Positions 1 through 12,235 are shown, numbered from the stretch's first letter. The stretch: DNA of 64,000 nucleotides from Trichopria drosophilae (GCA_030407085.1 CM059584.1:87556501-87620500); one strand, 5' to 3'. Numbers and translations are program-made. Notes: generated by a model not told the origin, from the sequence alone.

Positions 1-415
1 TCCCTCCAACATACGGAGTTGTTCCTTTCGTATGTTAGCCCTGAGACGCACTGGGCACAGATTGATGACTGATTCAGCTTCCTGCGCACCACTACGTCCC
101 ACGTTGAAAACCAGACCGAGGTTTCGCGTCGCTCGTTCCGCCGCGTTGTACAAAAACGCCCCCTTCCCCTGAATTTTCTCATCTTCCGTGTGCTTCGGTC
201 AAGACCCCTTAGCTTGTCAACGTTCCACTTCAGTGCTCCAAATGAATAGAGCACTGGTGATACGGCCAACATATTCGTGGCTGCCACCTTATTTCTCCCG
301 GTCAATTCTGATGACCAGATCTGACGGAGAATGCTTCCTCTGTGCAAATGATCGCCTGCACACTTGTCCAATCCGAATTCCATGCCGATATCTCTCGAGT
401 ATGTGAGGGCGATGT

Positions 416-1063
416 TCAGAGATAGATGTAATTAATCCTCGCCTGGTGCGTATAATTTAATATCATCCATATAGAAAAGATGGGTGATCTTATGTACACA
501 TTCACCATGCAGTCCACACATCTACCCTTGAGATTTCCGGAGAACAACGGATAGAGGCAATAGTGAGATGCAGAAGAGCAGAGGAATGAGAGAATCTCCC
601 TGATAGACACCTCTTTGGAATTGAACCAGAGACATGGTTCGACGTTTGCCCGATGTCATGACAAAGCGTGTTTTCCAAAGAGGCATCAGGTCTTCTACAA
701 TTCTCACTATGTTTGGGTGAACATGGAGGCGTTTGAGCAACAAGCTTAAAAGCTCGTGCGATATTGAGTTATGCGCCTTCATGTAATCCAGCCAGGCTAT
801 CGACAGGTTACGCTTGTACTGGACTGCGTCCTGACAAACACTCCTTCGTTAAGCAAGTTGTCCTTGCAGCCGGATAGACTTATTTTGCAGCCTCGTTGTT
901 CTACTATCCGTTGCCACACCGGTTTCACGGATTTCTCAATACGTTCGTTCAAGATGTTAGTGAACAATCTGTATAACGTATTAAGACACGTGATCGGTCT
1001 ATGGTTTCTCGGGTCGGACAAGTCTCCCGATTTTGGGATCAGTGTCGTTCGGCCCTCCACCAC
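416..1063 (-). pseudogene. Reverse transcriptase fragment of the R2/R4-like element
   Basis: The minus strand encodes the start of RT in 797-1063: an IPKSGD-type block, then NHRPITCLN, and a QRGCK/GCKDNLL segment. The next block follows in 522-782 with GVYQGDSL and PLLFCISLLPLS, matching the motif around the RT template grip. The catalytic YMDD box is readable at 462-473, followed by DIKLYAPGED and a stop. The blocks lie in different frames and are separated by stops, so no functional enzyme is made. The RT would have copied the element RNA at a nicked target in the nucleus. Family assignment is from motif order only. Confidence 0.75.
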
Positions 1064-1976
1064 TCAGTGCGGAATGCGTTGGTCTCCATTTATATAAGAG
1101 GTGAATATTCGGGTGTTGATGGACAGAAGTGAACCTCTTCCACCAATAGTTGTTTTCCTCGCAAGAAATTTCTCGCTCTTGTGATGGAATTTTTCACCTC
1201 TAATGCACTGACGGGTGGGCAATCTTCACTTTGTTGTGTGACTTCGTCGCACAACTCGGTGAAGATTTCAATACCTGGAGTGTCTGCATTAAGCCTAGAT
1301 GTATTCTCGTAGATGCTCCCCCAGAATTCCTCAACTGCGGCCATCGACGGAAACTCGCTTGAGGTTGCGATACGATGTTTGAAGAGGTTGGAAGGATTCG
1401 TTCAAAACATTGAGTTTTGTCGACTTCCATCTTCCCGTCTTTGCAGCCTCTTTTTGGCATCGGCCAAACCCCGAATTTTATCCGCCAAACGTTGCTTGAT
1501 GTTGAGCAACTTCAGCTTGTTCAGTGTGTGATAGTACGTCCGCAGTTGTTGTGCGAACTTCTTAACTTTATCCGTAAATGAACGGCCAATTGATTCGGTG
1601 AACGATGAACGGTGCAAATACCGTTCAATTGAGACATGCGTTTTGTAATCTGCCGACTCCCTGTTATCTGTGTCAGATTTCGCGGAGTCACCAGATCATT
1701 TGCAGCATCGTAAACGGCACAATTGACTTGCCACAGGTCGCAGTCATGTGGAACAGCATCCAGATGTGGGCTATTTGCTCGGTCTAATTCTCGTTGTTTA
1801 GGCAAAATTTTCGTTGTCAAATGCTACCTAAACACGAGTGTCGTGCTTTCATAATGTGGAGCATCTCTCTCAGCACCGCGTACGGGCTCAGTTGTTATTG
1901 CCCGCACATCCGGTACCGGTTGACAGCTGGGAACAACGAAACCTATCCGCCTCAGATAGGCCACATAATCTCTCAG

Positions 1977-2120
1977 TTATTGTTGAGAAATGCGATCTGC
2001 CAGTTTGGGATGCATTACTGCAAACCGACTATGCATTCGCGCCATGTAGCCTCTCTGTTGCGGACAGCTCTCCTCGTAGCAGCGCATTAGATTTTGCCTG
2101 AGATCCTCCGTCCACTGAAA
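1977..2120 (-). pseudogene. Myb-like N-terminal DNA-binding fragment of the R2/R4-like element
   Basis: In one minus-strand frame about 47 codons read as a compact helical domain beginning FQWTEDLRQNLMRCYEES and containing GYMARMHSRF and HPKLADRI, ending at a TAA (1977-1979). A Trp-led segment with these spaced hydrophobic positions resembles the Myb-like DNA-binding domain placed upstream of RT in site-specific R2/R4-type elements. Downstream fragments toward the RT (1090-1820) lie in shifted frames. The domain call is by eye and moderate. Confidence 0.5.
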
Positions 2121-2391
2121 TCGTCCGTGGGCATTCGTGTGTCGTTGTCCCGGGACACCTGTTTCGGCTCCTCCACCTCGGGACTGGGCTGCATCCGAAG
2201 CAGCCCGATGGTCAGGAGCCCTGCGCGTCGCATTTCTTGTAACCGCATTTATAAGGAGTAGGGTGGTTAGCCCTACTCCCTGTTGTTATGCCTCTCTCGT
2301 TTGTCTCTTACCTCGCCATCCACTGGGGTTCGTTACCCAACCTCTGGCAAGGTTACTAAGAGTCCAGGGCCCACCGGTTTCAGCCCGATAA

Positions 2392-3955
2392 AAAATAGGC
2401 ATTTCTCGAAAAACGCCTTTATTTCTTAAAACGATTTAATTGAAACATTACAGCACGAGCTTATTCAATAAGTCAAAATCATCTTCTAAAGAAAAAATAG
2501 GCGATCGAGTGAACTTACCCTATGTGACGCCTTACTCGGATGATCCCTTTGTAATTCGATTTCTTGAACGCCGTTTTGTGTGCGATACAAGCTACGGCGA
2601 GGTTACAAGATTATTCAAATGGAAATGCAAGAAAATTAATTAAGAGATCGACTATCCAGAAGTAGTTCCTGATCTTGACAAAATTAGTGCATACATTAAA
2701 ATTATATAAAATTGTCTATGCATCATTTTCATCATCATGACATTCTTCGAGAAATTGTAGTAGAAAATCGAGTCATTTTCCATGAACATCTAGAAGTCAT
2801 TCTACATCAACATAAAATTATCCTCTAGTATCCATTTGTAGGTAATACCACATGATATTTAATGTATTAACATTATTTAGGCTGGAATTTTTAGTGGCGA
2901 CTCAGACTCACGTCTCAAGTCTTTTACAGAAACATAAACATAAAACATTCGAGTATTTAATCTTAATTTTGAATCGACTCTAAAGAACGTTGAATTTTAA
3001 CATTGTTTTTAAATGAAAAAAAAATGATTAATTCTTCTGTAGCAATTTCAAAGGTACAATGGTTTAAAATCTGCATTACGTGATATCTTGTTTATATCTA
3101 TTCCACAAATAAACACAATATAAACATTTTATAATTGAATGAAAAAGAACTTTCTGGATGAATTTTGCGTCAGCATTTTCGTTAAGCATTATTTTATACA
3201 TAAATATAACCATTTAAATAATTTGAGAGATAGCAACCTTTGAAGTCTGTTATTTCTTACAAATTTGATAAAAATATGTTATTACCTCTACCATTTTTCG
3301 AAAGATTTAATGTTTTACCAATTTTGTGTAAAGTATTGCGGCTGAAATTCAAGTGCACGACTTCAACGAGTCTGGCACTTCTCTTTGCTGCTCTACACTT
3401 CACCTAACTTCACCCCGACCTAGACAGGATATAAACGTGCCATCTCAGTACAACCGTAATCATCAAATAAAAAAAAATAGGAAACAGTCACACAGTTACA
3501 ATAAAACTGGGAATTACTTGTTTAATTTTTTGGAACGAAATAGCGCTTTTAAGGGCTGCATTAACAATTTATTTATTTCAGCTTCCTTTTTGGTCCACAA
3601 CTGCAACTTCGCTTAGCACTTCCGTTTCATAAATCCTAACAGTCTGCTATACTATTTAAAAAAAAAACATTTTTTTTCTTTTTTTGCGTTAATCTTTTGT
3701 GAAAAATTGTTTTCTGTATTCACGAAAAATTTCTTTATTATACGAATGTCCGCCAGTGAAGCGCTAAATTCCGAACTAATTAGCGAAGCCGTCCGCGCTC
3801 GTTCTTTTAAAAGACGAACCATAGATGGTCCTACATATAAGAGTACGAATACTCATAAGTGCAACGAAAGTTGTGAAGTTTGCATTGTACCCAATAAACG
3901 AGCAGGTAACTGAAATGTGCCGTTCAGGTACCGTGGAATAGATGGCCGGTAACTA
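2392..3955. other. Gene-free AT-rich stretch
   Basis: No coding potential beyond short chance frames, such as 67 codons at 2440-2643 and 87 codons at 3353-3616, with no recognisable motif. Several homopolymer tracts are present near 3660-3690. I see no repeat ends or RNA genes here. Confidence 0.5.
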
Positions 3956-4222
3956 CAGTAGTCCTTCCCTTATTCTAATTTGTCTAGTCAGTCAAGATGG
4001 CGGCCTTTTTCCCTTATTCTAATTTTCCTCTTTCCCCCACTACTTAGATTTGCTGTCTCACTTTTGTCTTTTTCTTTCGTTGCGCATGCGCCGTTATTTG
4101 TATTTTGAGAATCCAAACGCCAACACACGTCAGTGGGGAGAACGCGTGAGGGGAAATATTAGAATAGGGGAAGAGATAAAATTAGAATAATGGAAGATAT
4201 TCGAATAAGGAAAGGACTACGG
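3956..4222. mobile_element. 267-bp MITE with TA target duplication
   Basis: The ends are imperfect inverted repeats: left begins CAGTAGTCCTTCCCTTATTC, right ends AAGGAAAGGACTACGG. Each end is flanked by TA (3954-3955 and 4223-4224), the Tc1/mariner-type target. Inside, the phrase CTTATTCTAATTT recurs near 3968 and 4013 and in inverse orientation near 4175-4190, so the terminal sequence is subterminally repeated. No coding capacity. A non-autonomous Tc1/mariner-like MITE is the simplest reading. Confidence 0.6.
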
Positions 4223-4963
4223 TATTGAGGATGACTTAAAAGGCACCTATAATGTTAATAAATAGTTGACTAATGTCCCGCGTTTACGGTAACTTTTAGT
4301 GACTGAAACTATTAGTTGTTGTACATATGTAACTGAAAGTTGTCTAAAAGGTGACTATTTTCAGATTTATGAAAAATATATAAAAAAAATATATATATCA
4401 CAAATGTATACACTTCAGTTACCTGTACATATACATCCAGCGAATTTAATTCGCGCGGGGAACTCCCGTGTCTTACGACCTTAAATTCTCCAAGTAGGAC
4501 GATATCTGCATTCTGAGTTGTTCATGGTTGAAACGATAAACACCCACAGTAACCCACACACTTAAAACCTACTCAACACGTCGATTATTTATAAAAACGG
4601 AGTTGTGATCAATTTTGGAACGGAAGTTGTTTTGGAGTCGGGAATCACGAAGTAAGAAGTATGGAGACCGAACTCGAGTCGGCTAGGGAAGAAAAACTAG
4701 CCCCGAATTATGTGCGCTAGGGGAGGGAATCCGCTGGAAGAAACCGACTTTTCAAACTCGCGTCAATGTGGTAGCCTCCTGTTCATGTCATGTCGATGTG
4801 AAGTTTTTATTTGTGAGCGTGTGCGTTGGTTGGGCGCGATTGGCGGCTGGAGGCAGCACAGTCGAGCGCCGGCGGAAAATCTACAGTCCTAGCGTGTTCA
4901 TGCTTCAAATAAATGACTGCGGCTAGCAGTTTATCAGCCGCTTTACGGCTTATCTCGTAAAGG

Positions 4964-5035
4964 GTTATAGTAGCCGAGTGGTTAAAGCGCTCGACTGATG
5001 AATATAACTTCTGTAGTTCGCGTACTCGCAGATGC
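4964..5035 (+). other. tRNA-like Pol III promoter remnant in left arm
   Basis: TAGCCGAGTGG at 4971-4981 matches an A-box of Ser/Leu-type tRNAs, followed by GTTAAAGCGCTCGACT. A degenerate B-box-like GTAGTTCGCG lies about 40 bases on. No full cloverleaf can be drawn, so this is a tRNA-derived (SINE-like) piece rather than a tRNA gene. The same piece occurs inverted in the other arm. Confidence 0.5.
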
Positions 5036-5282
5036 TTTTTTTATTTTTTTTTTTTTTTATTTTCATAATTATGAATTTATTGTAATTTCTTAAATGCTAT
5101 TCAAATTATTTATTGTATATTTTTTTTAAGAAATTTTTTATTTTTTAAATATACTTTTAACCTAACTTAAGGTATTACCTGTAACTTGTTTTGACGAATA
5201 TGACGTTAAATAAAACTGAAACATGGTTTCTCTACTTTTATTTATATAGTTGTCTATTACAGTTGTATTAAATAAATAAATT

Positions 5283-5900
5283 TCTTCAGTTAGGAAGATA
5301 TTGCCAAAATGTTTTTAATTCTTTATCCGCCAAAAATGAAATTAATATGTCACAATACCTTTTACGTATATAAAATAGTAGCTTATATTATGCAAAAGAT
5401 CTGTGACTAATGCAATCATACCCATCCAATTTTTAATACTTGGAATGTTGTTTTTACTTACCCTAATTTTATGAAGCTTTAAATAATGCTTAAATATAAT
5501 TAAAATTAAAAAATGCTACGAAAACGACATTATGAAAGTAATAATAATAAGATAACACATTGTCTAAACTAGTAGTATTGAATACATAATTTTCCAAAGT
5601 TATAAAAATATTGGCACAGTTCTTCGCTTCTTATTTATCCGCCAAAAATGAAATGTAATAATATTTTTTTCCGATTTAAAATAGTAACTAATATTATGCA
5701 AAATGATCTGTGACTGTAATGAAATTATACCTATTCAATGTCCATTATTTGGAACGTTGCTGTTACTAAGTCTTTTTTATTTAGCTTTAAAAAATGCTTA
5801 AAATTGATAAAAATTAAAAAAAGCATTTGGTAAAAATAATATGATAATTTATTAAATGCTATTTAAATTATTTATTATATACTTTTTAAAATATTGTAAT
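5283..5900. repeat. Diverged ~300-bp tandem repeats inside the foldback arm
   Basis: Two related units (about 5283-5560 and 5625-5900) share a CCAAAAATGAAAT-like phrase, then TTATGCAAAAGATCTGTGAC-like, a CCAATnnnnAATACTTGGAA-like and an AAATGCTTAAA phrase. A third unit lies at about 17990-18350 beyond the Gypsy. Inverted equivalents are in the right arm. Tandem units within long inverted arms are typical of foldback elements. Confidence 0.55.
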
Positions 5901-5953
5901 TGTTTAAAGAAATTGTAAATATACATTTTTTCACGTAATTATGATATATTTTT

Positions 5954-6973
5954 TGTATTTTCCAAAAACACAAAGAGGGGATCGAAATTTATCACTTCCA
6001 TTCATTCGTTTCAAATCGATATATTTTCCGATAAACTTACATTAAATTTATCTTAACTGTCGCATACGGCGCGGGCCCTAATCACGCGAGGGGAATCGTT
6101 ACAAAAAAAGATGACCGGAGAAATACTCAAATATAAAAGAAAAGAAAAACGAGGAGAAAGGCAAACCGCGAACAAAGAGGACGTGTCTACCGCACTACAC
6201 GTAATTCCTCGCAAAAGGGGGAGTATCGGGAGTATGGTGGCCCCATGGGCGACTTACGGGTAGTTGGATGTTCGGCTGGAAGGTTCACGGTGAACTCCTC
6301 CCAAGGATGGTGTCCTCCGCTGTAGGCCGGGGACGTCGTCTTCTCCGGTAGATCGGATGGGGGAGCCGTTTGGGCCCTGCAGCGCGTTCGCCTCCTGTTG
6401 GTGGGGTCCCGGGTTTTCGGAGGTCGACCTGACACCGTAATCCACAAAAAGGAAAATGCACTCTCCTCGTCGCACTACGTTACCTTTTTTAGATTCACAC
6501 TATTCGCGTACTAGCGGTTCGGGTGATTCTCCCGTGGTGTACGAGAGGCAACGAGATAATTCCAACTGATTCGAAGCGCGATCGTCCGTCTCCTCGATGC
6601 TCCTCGAATGGCGCTACCTCGGGGTCTGATGTCGGGGTGATCCGTAGAAAGAGGGAGAAGCGCGGCGGCCGCGTCGCCCGCTCGTACCGGCTTCTCCTTC
6701 GGAGAGGGAGAGAGAGAGATGCTCGATCGAGTCAATCGCCTCGGCTTCCATTGGCGGAGAGAAAGAGAGAAAAGTCCCGACGTCACTCGGCTCCATCTGT
6801 GTGGGAGGAACTCCCGACGGCGACTGCCTAGAGGCGCGACGGCGGGGAGGTATGAACCTCCATGAAGCGTATCCCCGGTACGGCGCGCGAGAACAGCGGC
6901 GAATAGGGGGAAGGATTCCCCCGGAACGCTCTCCCCGGTTAGAGTTAACGGCTCGATCCGTGACTGCGTCACA
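5954..6973 (-). repeat. Gypsy 3' LTR (element orientation), end trimmed
   Basis: Aligns with the LTR at 16760-17777. It differs by a ~16-bp insertion near 6828-6844 and by the loss of 14 bp at its outer end: where the other copy has TGTAACCCTTC before the TATTTTCC block, this one reads TGTATTTTCC. That outer end is the one integrase would have processed. Confidence 0.9.
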
Positions 6974-9435
6974 AACCCCCGGGCCTGACTCGAATACACC
7001 GTCGACAGAGGGGTGTATGAGTGTCATATTAAACGTCCTGGGAGGCACTTCACTGGGGAGCACTTCAAGGAACCGGTCCATCTCGATAACTGTCACTAGG
7101 GAGCACTGTACTTAAATCTAGAACACTTCACAAAGCCAACAGAGGCGTCACCTTCGTCACTGGGAACGAATTGCCCGTAGGCCTATACAGTGAGGTTGCT
7201 AAATATCCATTAGAGGCACCGAACGCAAAGTCGCAAGGGGAAAGGGGGGTGCTCGCAACGAAATAAAAAAAACTAAAATGGTGAATACGCAGATTCACTG
7301 ACGCATGTTCGAACGCTACGCTGAATCACATCAACTCAGGACCATGCCCGCATATGGCAATGATCCTGTTTACACATCACTCAAATCCATACTACAGAAA
7401 GATGTCACACCAGTAAAAGCAAAAGAACCCGGCATCGCAAAGACATACCATCGCCACAACTCATAACCCAAAAAAAAACGAACATCGCAATCATACTCTT
7501 TACGAAGGTAAGAGTCGCAAATACAAGAAAAATCAAAAATCGCAACTAGGCGATACATAAAAAAATGTGACAGGTTTTACGGGTTACTTCCCTGTTCACC
7601 CGGGGTAGCAAAATCGCCATCTGGCTTATATAATGTGACTTATAACTAGGCCTTAATTTCTATCGCACGGTTGGGATTCGCCTCTTCCAGTTCCATACCT
7701 TTACAATCATCATTCCAGCTAAGACGTCGTGGAGGATGGAGAGAAGGATGGAATGCCGAGGGATCCGCGTGACAAAAGAAAAGAGGGACAGTACGATATG
7801 CAACGACAACAAAGGATTTGAGATGACATATGCTGATGCGGTTGATACATGCTCACGATGGGGTAGCGGCTATTTTCGCCGTGGGGCCAACTCCATACTC
7901 GTAGATTCGTAGGTGATGATGTCACGTCGGGCTACCGAGGTTTCGACTCACATTAGGCGACCATACGATAGACTTGGAGGGGATATCGTGTTACACTAGA
8001 CCGTTTACGCAACTGTGAAGCGCATCTGCAATGGCATAGTATACAACGACACGATAGTTTCCGGGCCAACAAAACGCGAAGGGACAGCGCATACCTCGAC
8101 TGTATTCTTATCGCGATGGATACTAAATTGACTCGACAAGGTCGCGGTTTATCGCGACGCAGAAATTTAAGTACTCGAAAACGTGACTTAGCACCATGTA
8201 TGCGCGAATCAGCGCCAATTAAGCTCGAAGTTATCAACGGCGTGCGTCGTCTAAGACGTACCCATGGGCTGATAAAGCTGCGCTGGTTAGCGTAAAAGCC
8301 AACGTAAGTTACCTAAATGCGCGATTTAGTGCAATATGGAGATAACGCATGGGTGGCGTGACTAGACGTAATACAAAGTCAAGCAAACCGAGTGCATAAC
8401 TCAAACTACGCGAATTCCAAGTCGGCCTTTGACGCCATGCACTACTACCACCAATATGAGCGTACCTCAGCACCATCGGACATTGAATAAATCTACTGAA
8501 AGTCCGTTCGTTAGAGCTACAGATGGCTCAACGAAAACGCCATGGGTCGACGACCCTTTTTTTTCACAAACGTATCGCAAAGACATAGATATTAATTAAG
8601 GATCTCCATATTTAGGCGTGAGCCAAGCTCTAATTTCGCTCCCTACGCGAGTTAGCGTAGGTACCGAATAAATTAACGACTAGCCACGACGTATTGGCCG
8701 TCAAATTATTGAACAGAAAACCGCGAGTTTACACGAATCAAAGTTACTCGCATACTCAGAGTGAGTAGGTGCTAATTCGCAAAAGAAAATTTTTAAGGGA
8801 CGGTTGCGATTCCCCGAAATCAACTCGACTATATGGTTTAGCGCAACCGATCTAACTTTTCTTACATCCTTTGCGGCCACGGGGGCACGCAACAGGAACT
8901 CACTCGGTATTGTCGAGTACTGAGCAACGACACCAAAAAAAAAGAAAATTGTATGGAATTTGTGTATCAAATCGTAACGTAACATAGTCGGGGATTTTTA
9001 CTAGATCGGCTAATTATGTGTAAAAGTTACAATTACTACATTATGAATATTTTAACGCGATGGACTGACACAGATCGCAAAAAAAAACACGGTTACGTTC
9101 CTGACGACTGAATTAAGCGACTTCATGTGATAAATGCTCAACTCTAGGGGCTTGAGATCCATTCTACAATTATACATCCGTGCTCACGCGTATCTGGATT
9201 TTTGTGCCGAAGGGACAACTTAAACGCAAGGGGCAACCAAACACAATCGTGTCGAAGAAGAGGGTGGTAATCATCGCGTCATCAGCGCTTCGCGGAGCGA
9301 GAGACGGCAGATGTGGGGGGGGGGGGGGGAAAGCGCGGTATACAGCAAATCATTGAAAATAACTCAAACAAAAACGTCAATACGAAAACTCGAAAGATAT
9401 AGATCAATGTATCTCGCGATATTTATCACCAAATA
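6974..9435. other. Long non-coding 3' region of the Gypsy
   Basis: About 2.5 kb between the small basic ORF and the 3' LTR. No env-like or other protein motif is seen on either strand. Short ORFs (up to ~95 codons) lack similarity to anything I recognise. TCGCAA words recur and a G-homopolymer lies at 9315-9329. It may be a decayed extra gene or captured sequence. Confidence 0.5.
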
Positions 9436-9556
9436 TATCGCAAAGTTTATCGCAAAGTTATTCGCAAAAGTTGTCGCAAAGTTTATCGCAAAGTTATTCG
9501 CAAAGCTTATCGCAAAGTTATTCGCAAAGTTTATCGCAAAGTTACTCGCAAAGGGC
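9436..9556. repeat. 12-bp tandem repeat array in Gypsy 3' region
   Basis: About ten copies of a 12-bp unit alternating TTTATCGCAAAG and TTATTCGCAAAG. The long ORFs across it on both strands (Lys/Ala/Phe repeats) are simple consequences of a unit divisible by three. TCGCAAA-like words are also scattered through 7240-9300. Confidence 0.85.
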
Positions 9557-9661
9557 CAACATAGACGCAAAGGACGGCGCTACATTGATAAGGGGATATC
9601 ACAAAGCATCGTAATGTCATCTTGCTATTTCTACACACATGGTACATTAGTGCTATTTAAA

Positions 9662-9937
9662 TCAGTGTATTATCCTTGGGGGCATCCTACGGGATCGTAG
9701 ACCATAACGTCGTTCTAATAAGGGTGGGGGTGGGGAAGGCGCACACCTGGTCGACACTCTACGCGGACGACCGGGGCGCCTGCGAGTGAAAGTCGGTTCG
9801 ACTGTCTCCGGCGGCCTTGCCGCGAGGTGGGCCTCGCTGTGGCGGGGCGCACGTGGAGTTTCACTCGGACAGGGGGGCATTTCTCCAGCTGGTTTCGGAG
9901 GTCGACCGCGGCGACGCGGCACCGGGTCGGTACTCAC
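9662..9937 (-). CDS. Small basic ORF with AT-hook-like motifs downstream of integrase
   Basis: About 90 residues open on the minus strand, in a different frame from integrase, after a 12-base C/G homopolymer near 10036-10047. It contains RRRGRPPKPAGE and RRRPGRPRR, both close to the AT-hook core (GRP flanked by basic residues), in a Pro/Arg-rich context, and ends with ERRYGLRSRRMPPRIIH. It may be the original C-terminal tail of integrase thrown out of frame, where AT hooks or chromodomains can guide integration. It could also be GC-rich chance coding. No ATG is evident and expression is unproven. Confidence 0.4.
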   Translation of the reverse strand: MSTDPVPRRRGRPPKPAGEMPPCPSETPRAPRHSEAHLAARPPETVEPTFTRRRPGRPRRVSTRCAPSPPPPLLERRYGLRSRRMPPRIIH

Positions 9938-10047
9938 CGGATTCGGAATAACTGGGTTCGACCGAGGGCTGGGAGTATCTTCGTGCGTATTAGTCGAGAC
10001 GGTTCGATCGTTTGTAGAATGACTTCCTTCGTCGGGGGGGGGGGGGG

Positions 10048-12235
10048 TTACGGCTTCAGATCTTTAGTAGGGGCCCTGGGGTTCGGACGCCTCTCGGGGT
10101 CGTCGAGCTCAAAGACGACGGGAGAGATTACCCGCAGAATACGATGGGGGCCACTAAATTTGGGCGCGAGTTTGGCCGCGAAATTTTGAATCCCCGACGA
10201 AAGGAAACGGATGCGACGTAGTACTAGGTCACCCAACTGGTATTTTACTTTTCGGTGGGAACGATTATAATACTCTGCTTGGCGCGTCGCGGCGCGCTCA
10301 AGATTACGATGTATCCAATCGTGGATTAACGGTAGCCTCCTCATTCGATCACGCCGGAACTCCGGATCCTTAGGGAGCGTGAGCGGAGGAGGGGGGAGGT
10401 CAGTACGCAAATTCCTAATCGCTACCGGGTTGCGACCGTAATTAAGAAATGCGGGCGTCATCTTGGTCGATGATTGGACCGCGGTATTCAAAGCGAATAT
10501 CAATTCCTCAAGATGCACATCCCAGTCGCGATGATCATGCGACACGAACGTACACATCATCGTCTTGAGGGTTCTATTAACCCTCTCGACTGGGTTGGCC
10601 TGGGCGTGGTAGGGGGGAGTCCGAGCGGAAACAATACCCAATTGATTCAAATGCGTCTTTACGTGCGAGTTATCGTATTGTTTCGCATTATCCGATAAGA
10701 AATACTTTGGGCAACCCCATCTATTTATCACGAGACTATCGAAAGCGGCCATTATAGCCGATCCAGTGGCGGCACGGAGGGGTATCACTTCTATATATTT
10801 CGTGAACATATCCTGGAAAACTACCACGAATTGGTTTTGACGCTTACTGGGGGGAAATGGTCCCATGACGTCGGAACTGACTGTCATCCATAGACCTTCG
10901 GTCGTTCTCTCACACATGAGTCCCGTAGGGGCCTACTGGGAGACTTTTTGTCTCTGGCATTCGGGACAACGGGCGACGAACCTCGCGACGTCCTGGAAGA
11001 CACCGGGCCAGTAGAAGTCTTGGATAAGACGGTGATACGTCTTATCCACTCCTAAGTGGCCGGCTTGCGGACAATCGTGTGCGTCTCTCAGGGCGCGAGC
11101 ACGCGAGTCCGCGGGAAGGACTAGCTCCCAGGCGCCGAGGTCGCTCACGGCAGCTTCTATAATAGGGTGTGGTCGGTGGAAATATATTCGATCGTCCTCG
11201 ATGCGCCAATCGGGGTACTTCGAAGGGAACTTTCGAATATTCTCCAGTTTCTGAGTATACCACTGATCCTCTGTATCTCCAAGGGCGCAAAGGGCTTCAT
11301 CAAGGTTCTCATACATCCGCGAAAGAGCATCGGGCACCACGTTAAGAGTACCCTTCATATGCTCGATTTTCATATCATAGGCCTGCATGGCCAGAGCCCA
11401 CCGTGCTAGTCTACCGGTCGGGTCCCGCAGGTTCCTCAGCCATTGCAGGCTGCTATGATCCGTTATAATTCTAAAGTGGGTTCCCTCGATATAAGGTCTG
11501 TACTTCTTCACGGCCCAGACGACGGCGAGGCACTCTTTTTCGGTGACCGTATATTTCCGTTCGGCTTTAGTGAGCATACGACTGGCGAAGCTGATCGGAT
11601 GCTCATTACCGTCCACCTCTTGGGTGATGACCGCGCCGATCGCGAAGTCACTCGCGTCCGTTTGGATCGTGAAGGGTGCATCGAAATTTGGGCGGGTGAG
11701 GATTGGAGTATGGGTAAGGGAGTCACGGAGGGACTCAAAAGCAGCCTGCTGCTCCGGACCCCAGACCCAGGGAATGTTTTTCATCAGGAGTTTAGTTAGA
11801 GGGATACGATCTCGCGAAAAGTCTGGGAGGAACCGCGAGTACCCCACCATGCCCAGAAAGCGTCGTAGCTGTTTGAGATTAGTGGGGGGTGGAAATTCAA
11901 GTACGGGGGCGACCTTGTCCGGATCAGTCTTGAATCCGTCGCGATTCAGTACGAAACCGAGGTACTTCACCTCCTCCCGGAAGAATTCACTCTTCTCCAA
12001 ATTTAACTCTAGACCGGCGTTCCGCAGATTGGTCAGGACAAGTTCTAAGTAGCGGAAGTGGCCCTCCTCATCGTCCGTGGCGATGTTGATATCATCGAGG
12101 TACGCGAATACGTGGGGCTCCCACGCGGGATCGATGAGGCGGTCCACCAATCGCTGAAACGTCGCAGGTGCGTTGGTGAGCCCAAAAGGCATGCGCCTAA
12201 ATTGGAACAATCCGCGACCTGGGCCTCAAGAACTG
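10048..12235 (-). pseudogene. pol: Gypsy pol: partial RT, RNase H, integrase
   Basis: The frame opens at the RT block PGRGLFQFRRMPFGLTNAP, so the fingers and the first catalytic Asp motif are missing. Remaining RT has AYLDD. RNase H follows (TIQTDASDFAIGAVI; ITDHSSLQWL). The integrase HHCC finger reads AGHLGVDKTYHRL...CPECQRQK. A single in-frame TAG at 10930-10932 stops translation between the finger and the core. Beyond it the core is open to 10048 with all three acidic residues visible (SSDVMGPFP; FLSDNAKQYDN; ANPVERVNRTLK). The large RT deletion rules out autonomous movement; the stop is a second lesion. Confidence 0.9.

Larger units (their letters stand above)
1..2391 (-). mobile_element. 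Degenerate R2/R4-like non-LTR retrotransposon, 3' end outside window
   Basis: Read on the minus strand, fragments of one retroelement polyprotein follow in order from about 2120 down to 1. There is a Myb-like N-terminal segment, a basic linker, reverse transcriptase blocks and a C-terminal region. The element continues past base 1. A conserved-looking GC-rich leader (about 2140-2391) precedes the first coding block, and I place the 5' limit near 2391 because sequence character turns AT-rich there; that edge is approximate. The family call rests on the Myb-like domain plus RT block order, typical of the R2/R4/Dong group; another non-LTR clade cannot be excluded. It carries many stops and frameshifts and is dead. 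Confidence 0.7.
4434..5957 (+). repeat. Left arm of the foldback, outer part
   Basis: Matches the reverse complement of about 19200-20579. Shared landmarks include the tRNA-like stretch near 4964-5035, the GCGGCTAGCAGTTTATCAGC block (4919-4938) and the AT-rich repeats after 5280. The segment about 4500-4870 matches the other arm less well. It ends at the Gypsy junction; the arm resumes at 17778. Confidence 0.8.

Noticed and set aside
2440..2643. 67-codon ORF
   Set aside because: No recognisable motif; consistent with chance.
4964..5035. Functional tRNA gene
   Set aside because: A-box is good but no acceptor-stem pairing or complete T-arm can be drawn; it is part of the foldback arm.
6511..7115. 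Overlapping 100-160-codon ORFs on both strands in the LTR and just inside it, also at 17320-17814
   Set aside because: They lie in GC-rich LTR sequence duplicated at both ends of the Gypsy, show no domain, and occur in several frames at once.
9311..9700. 129-codon plus-strand ORF with AKFIAKLFAK-type repeats
   Set aside because: Produced by the 12-bp tandem repeat, whose length is a multiple of three; not a gene.
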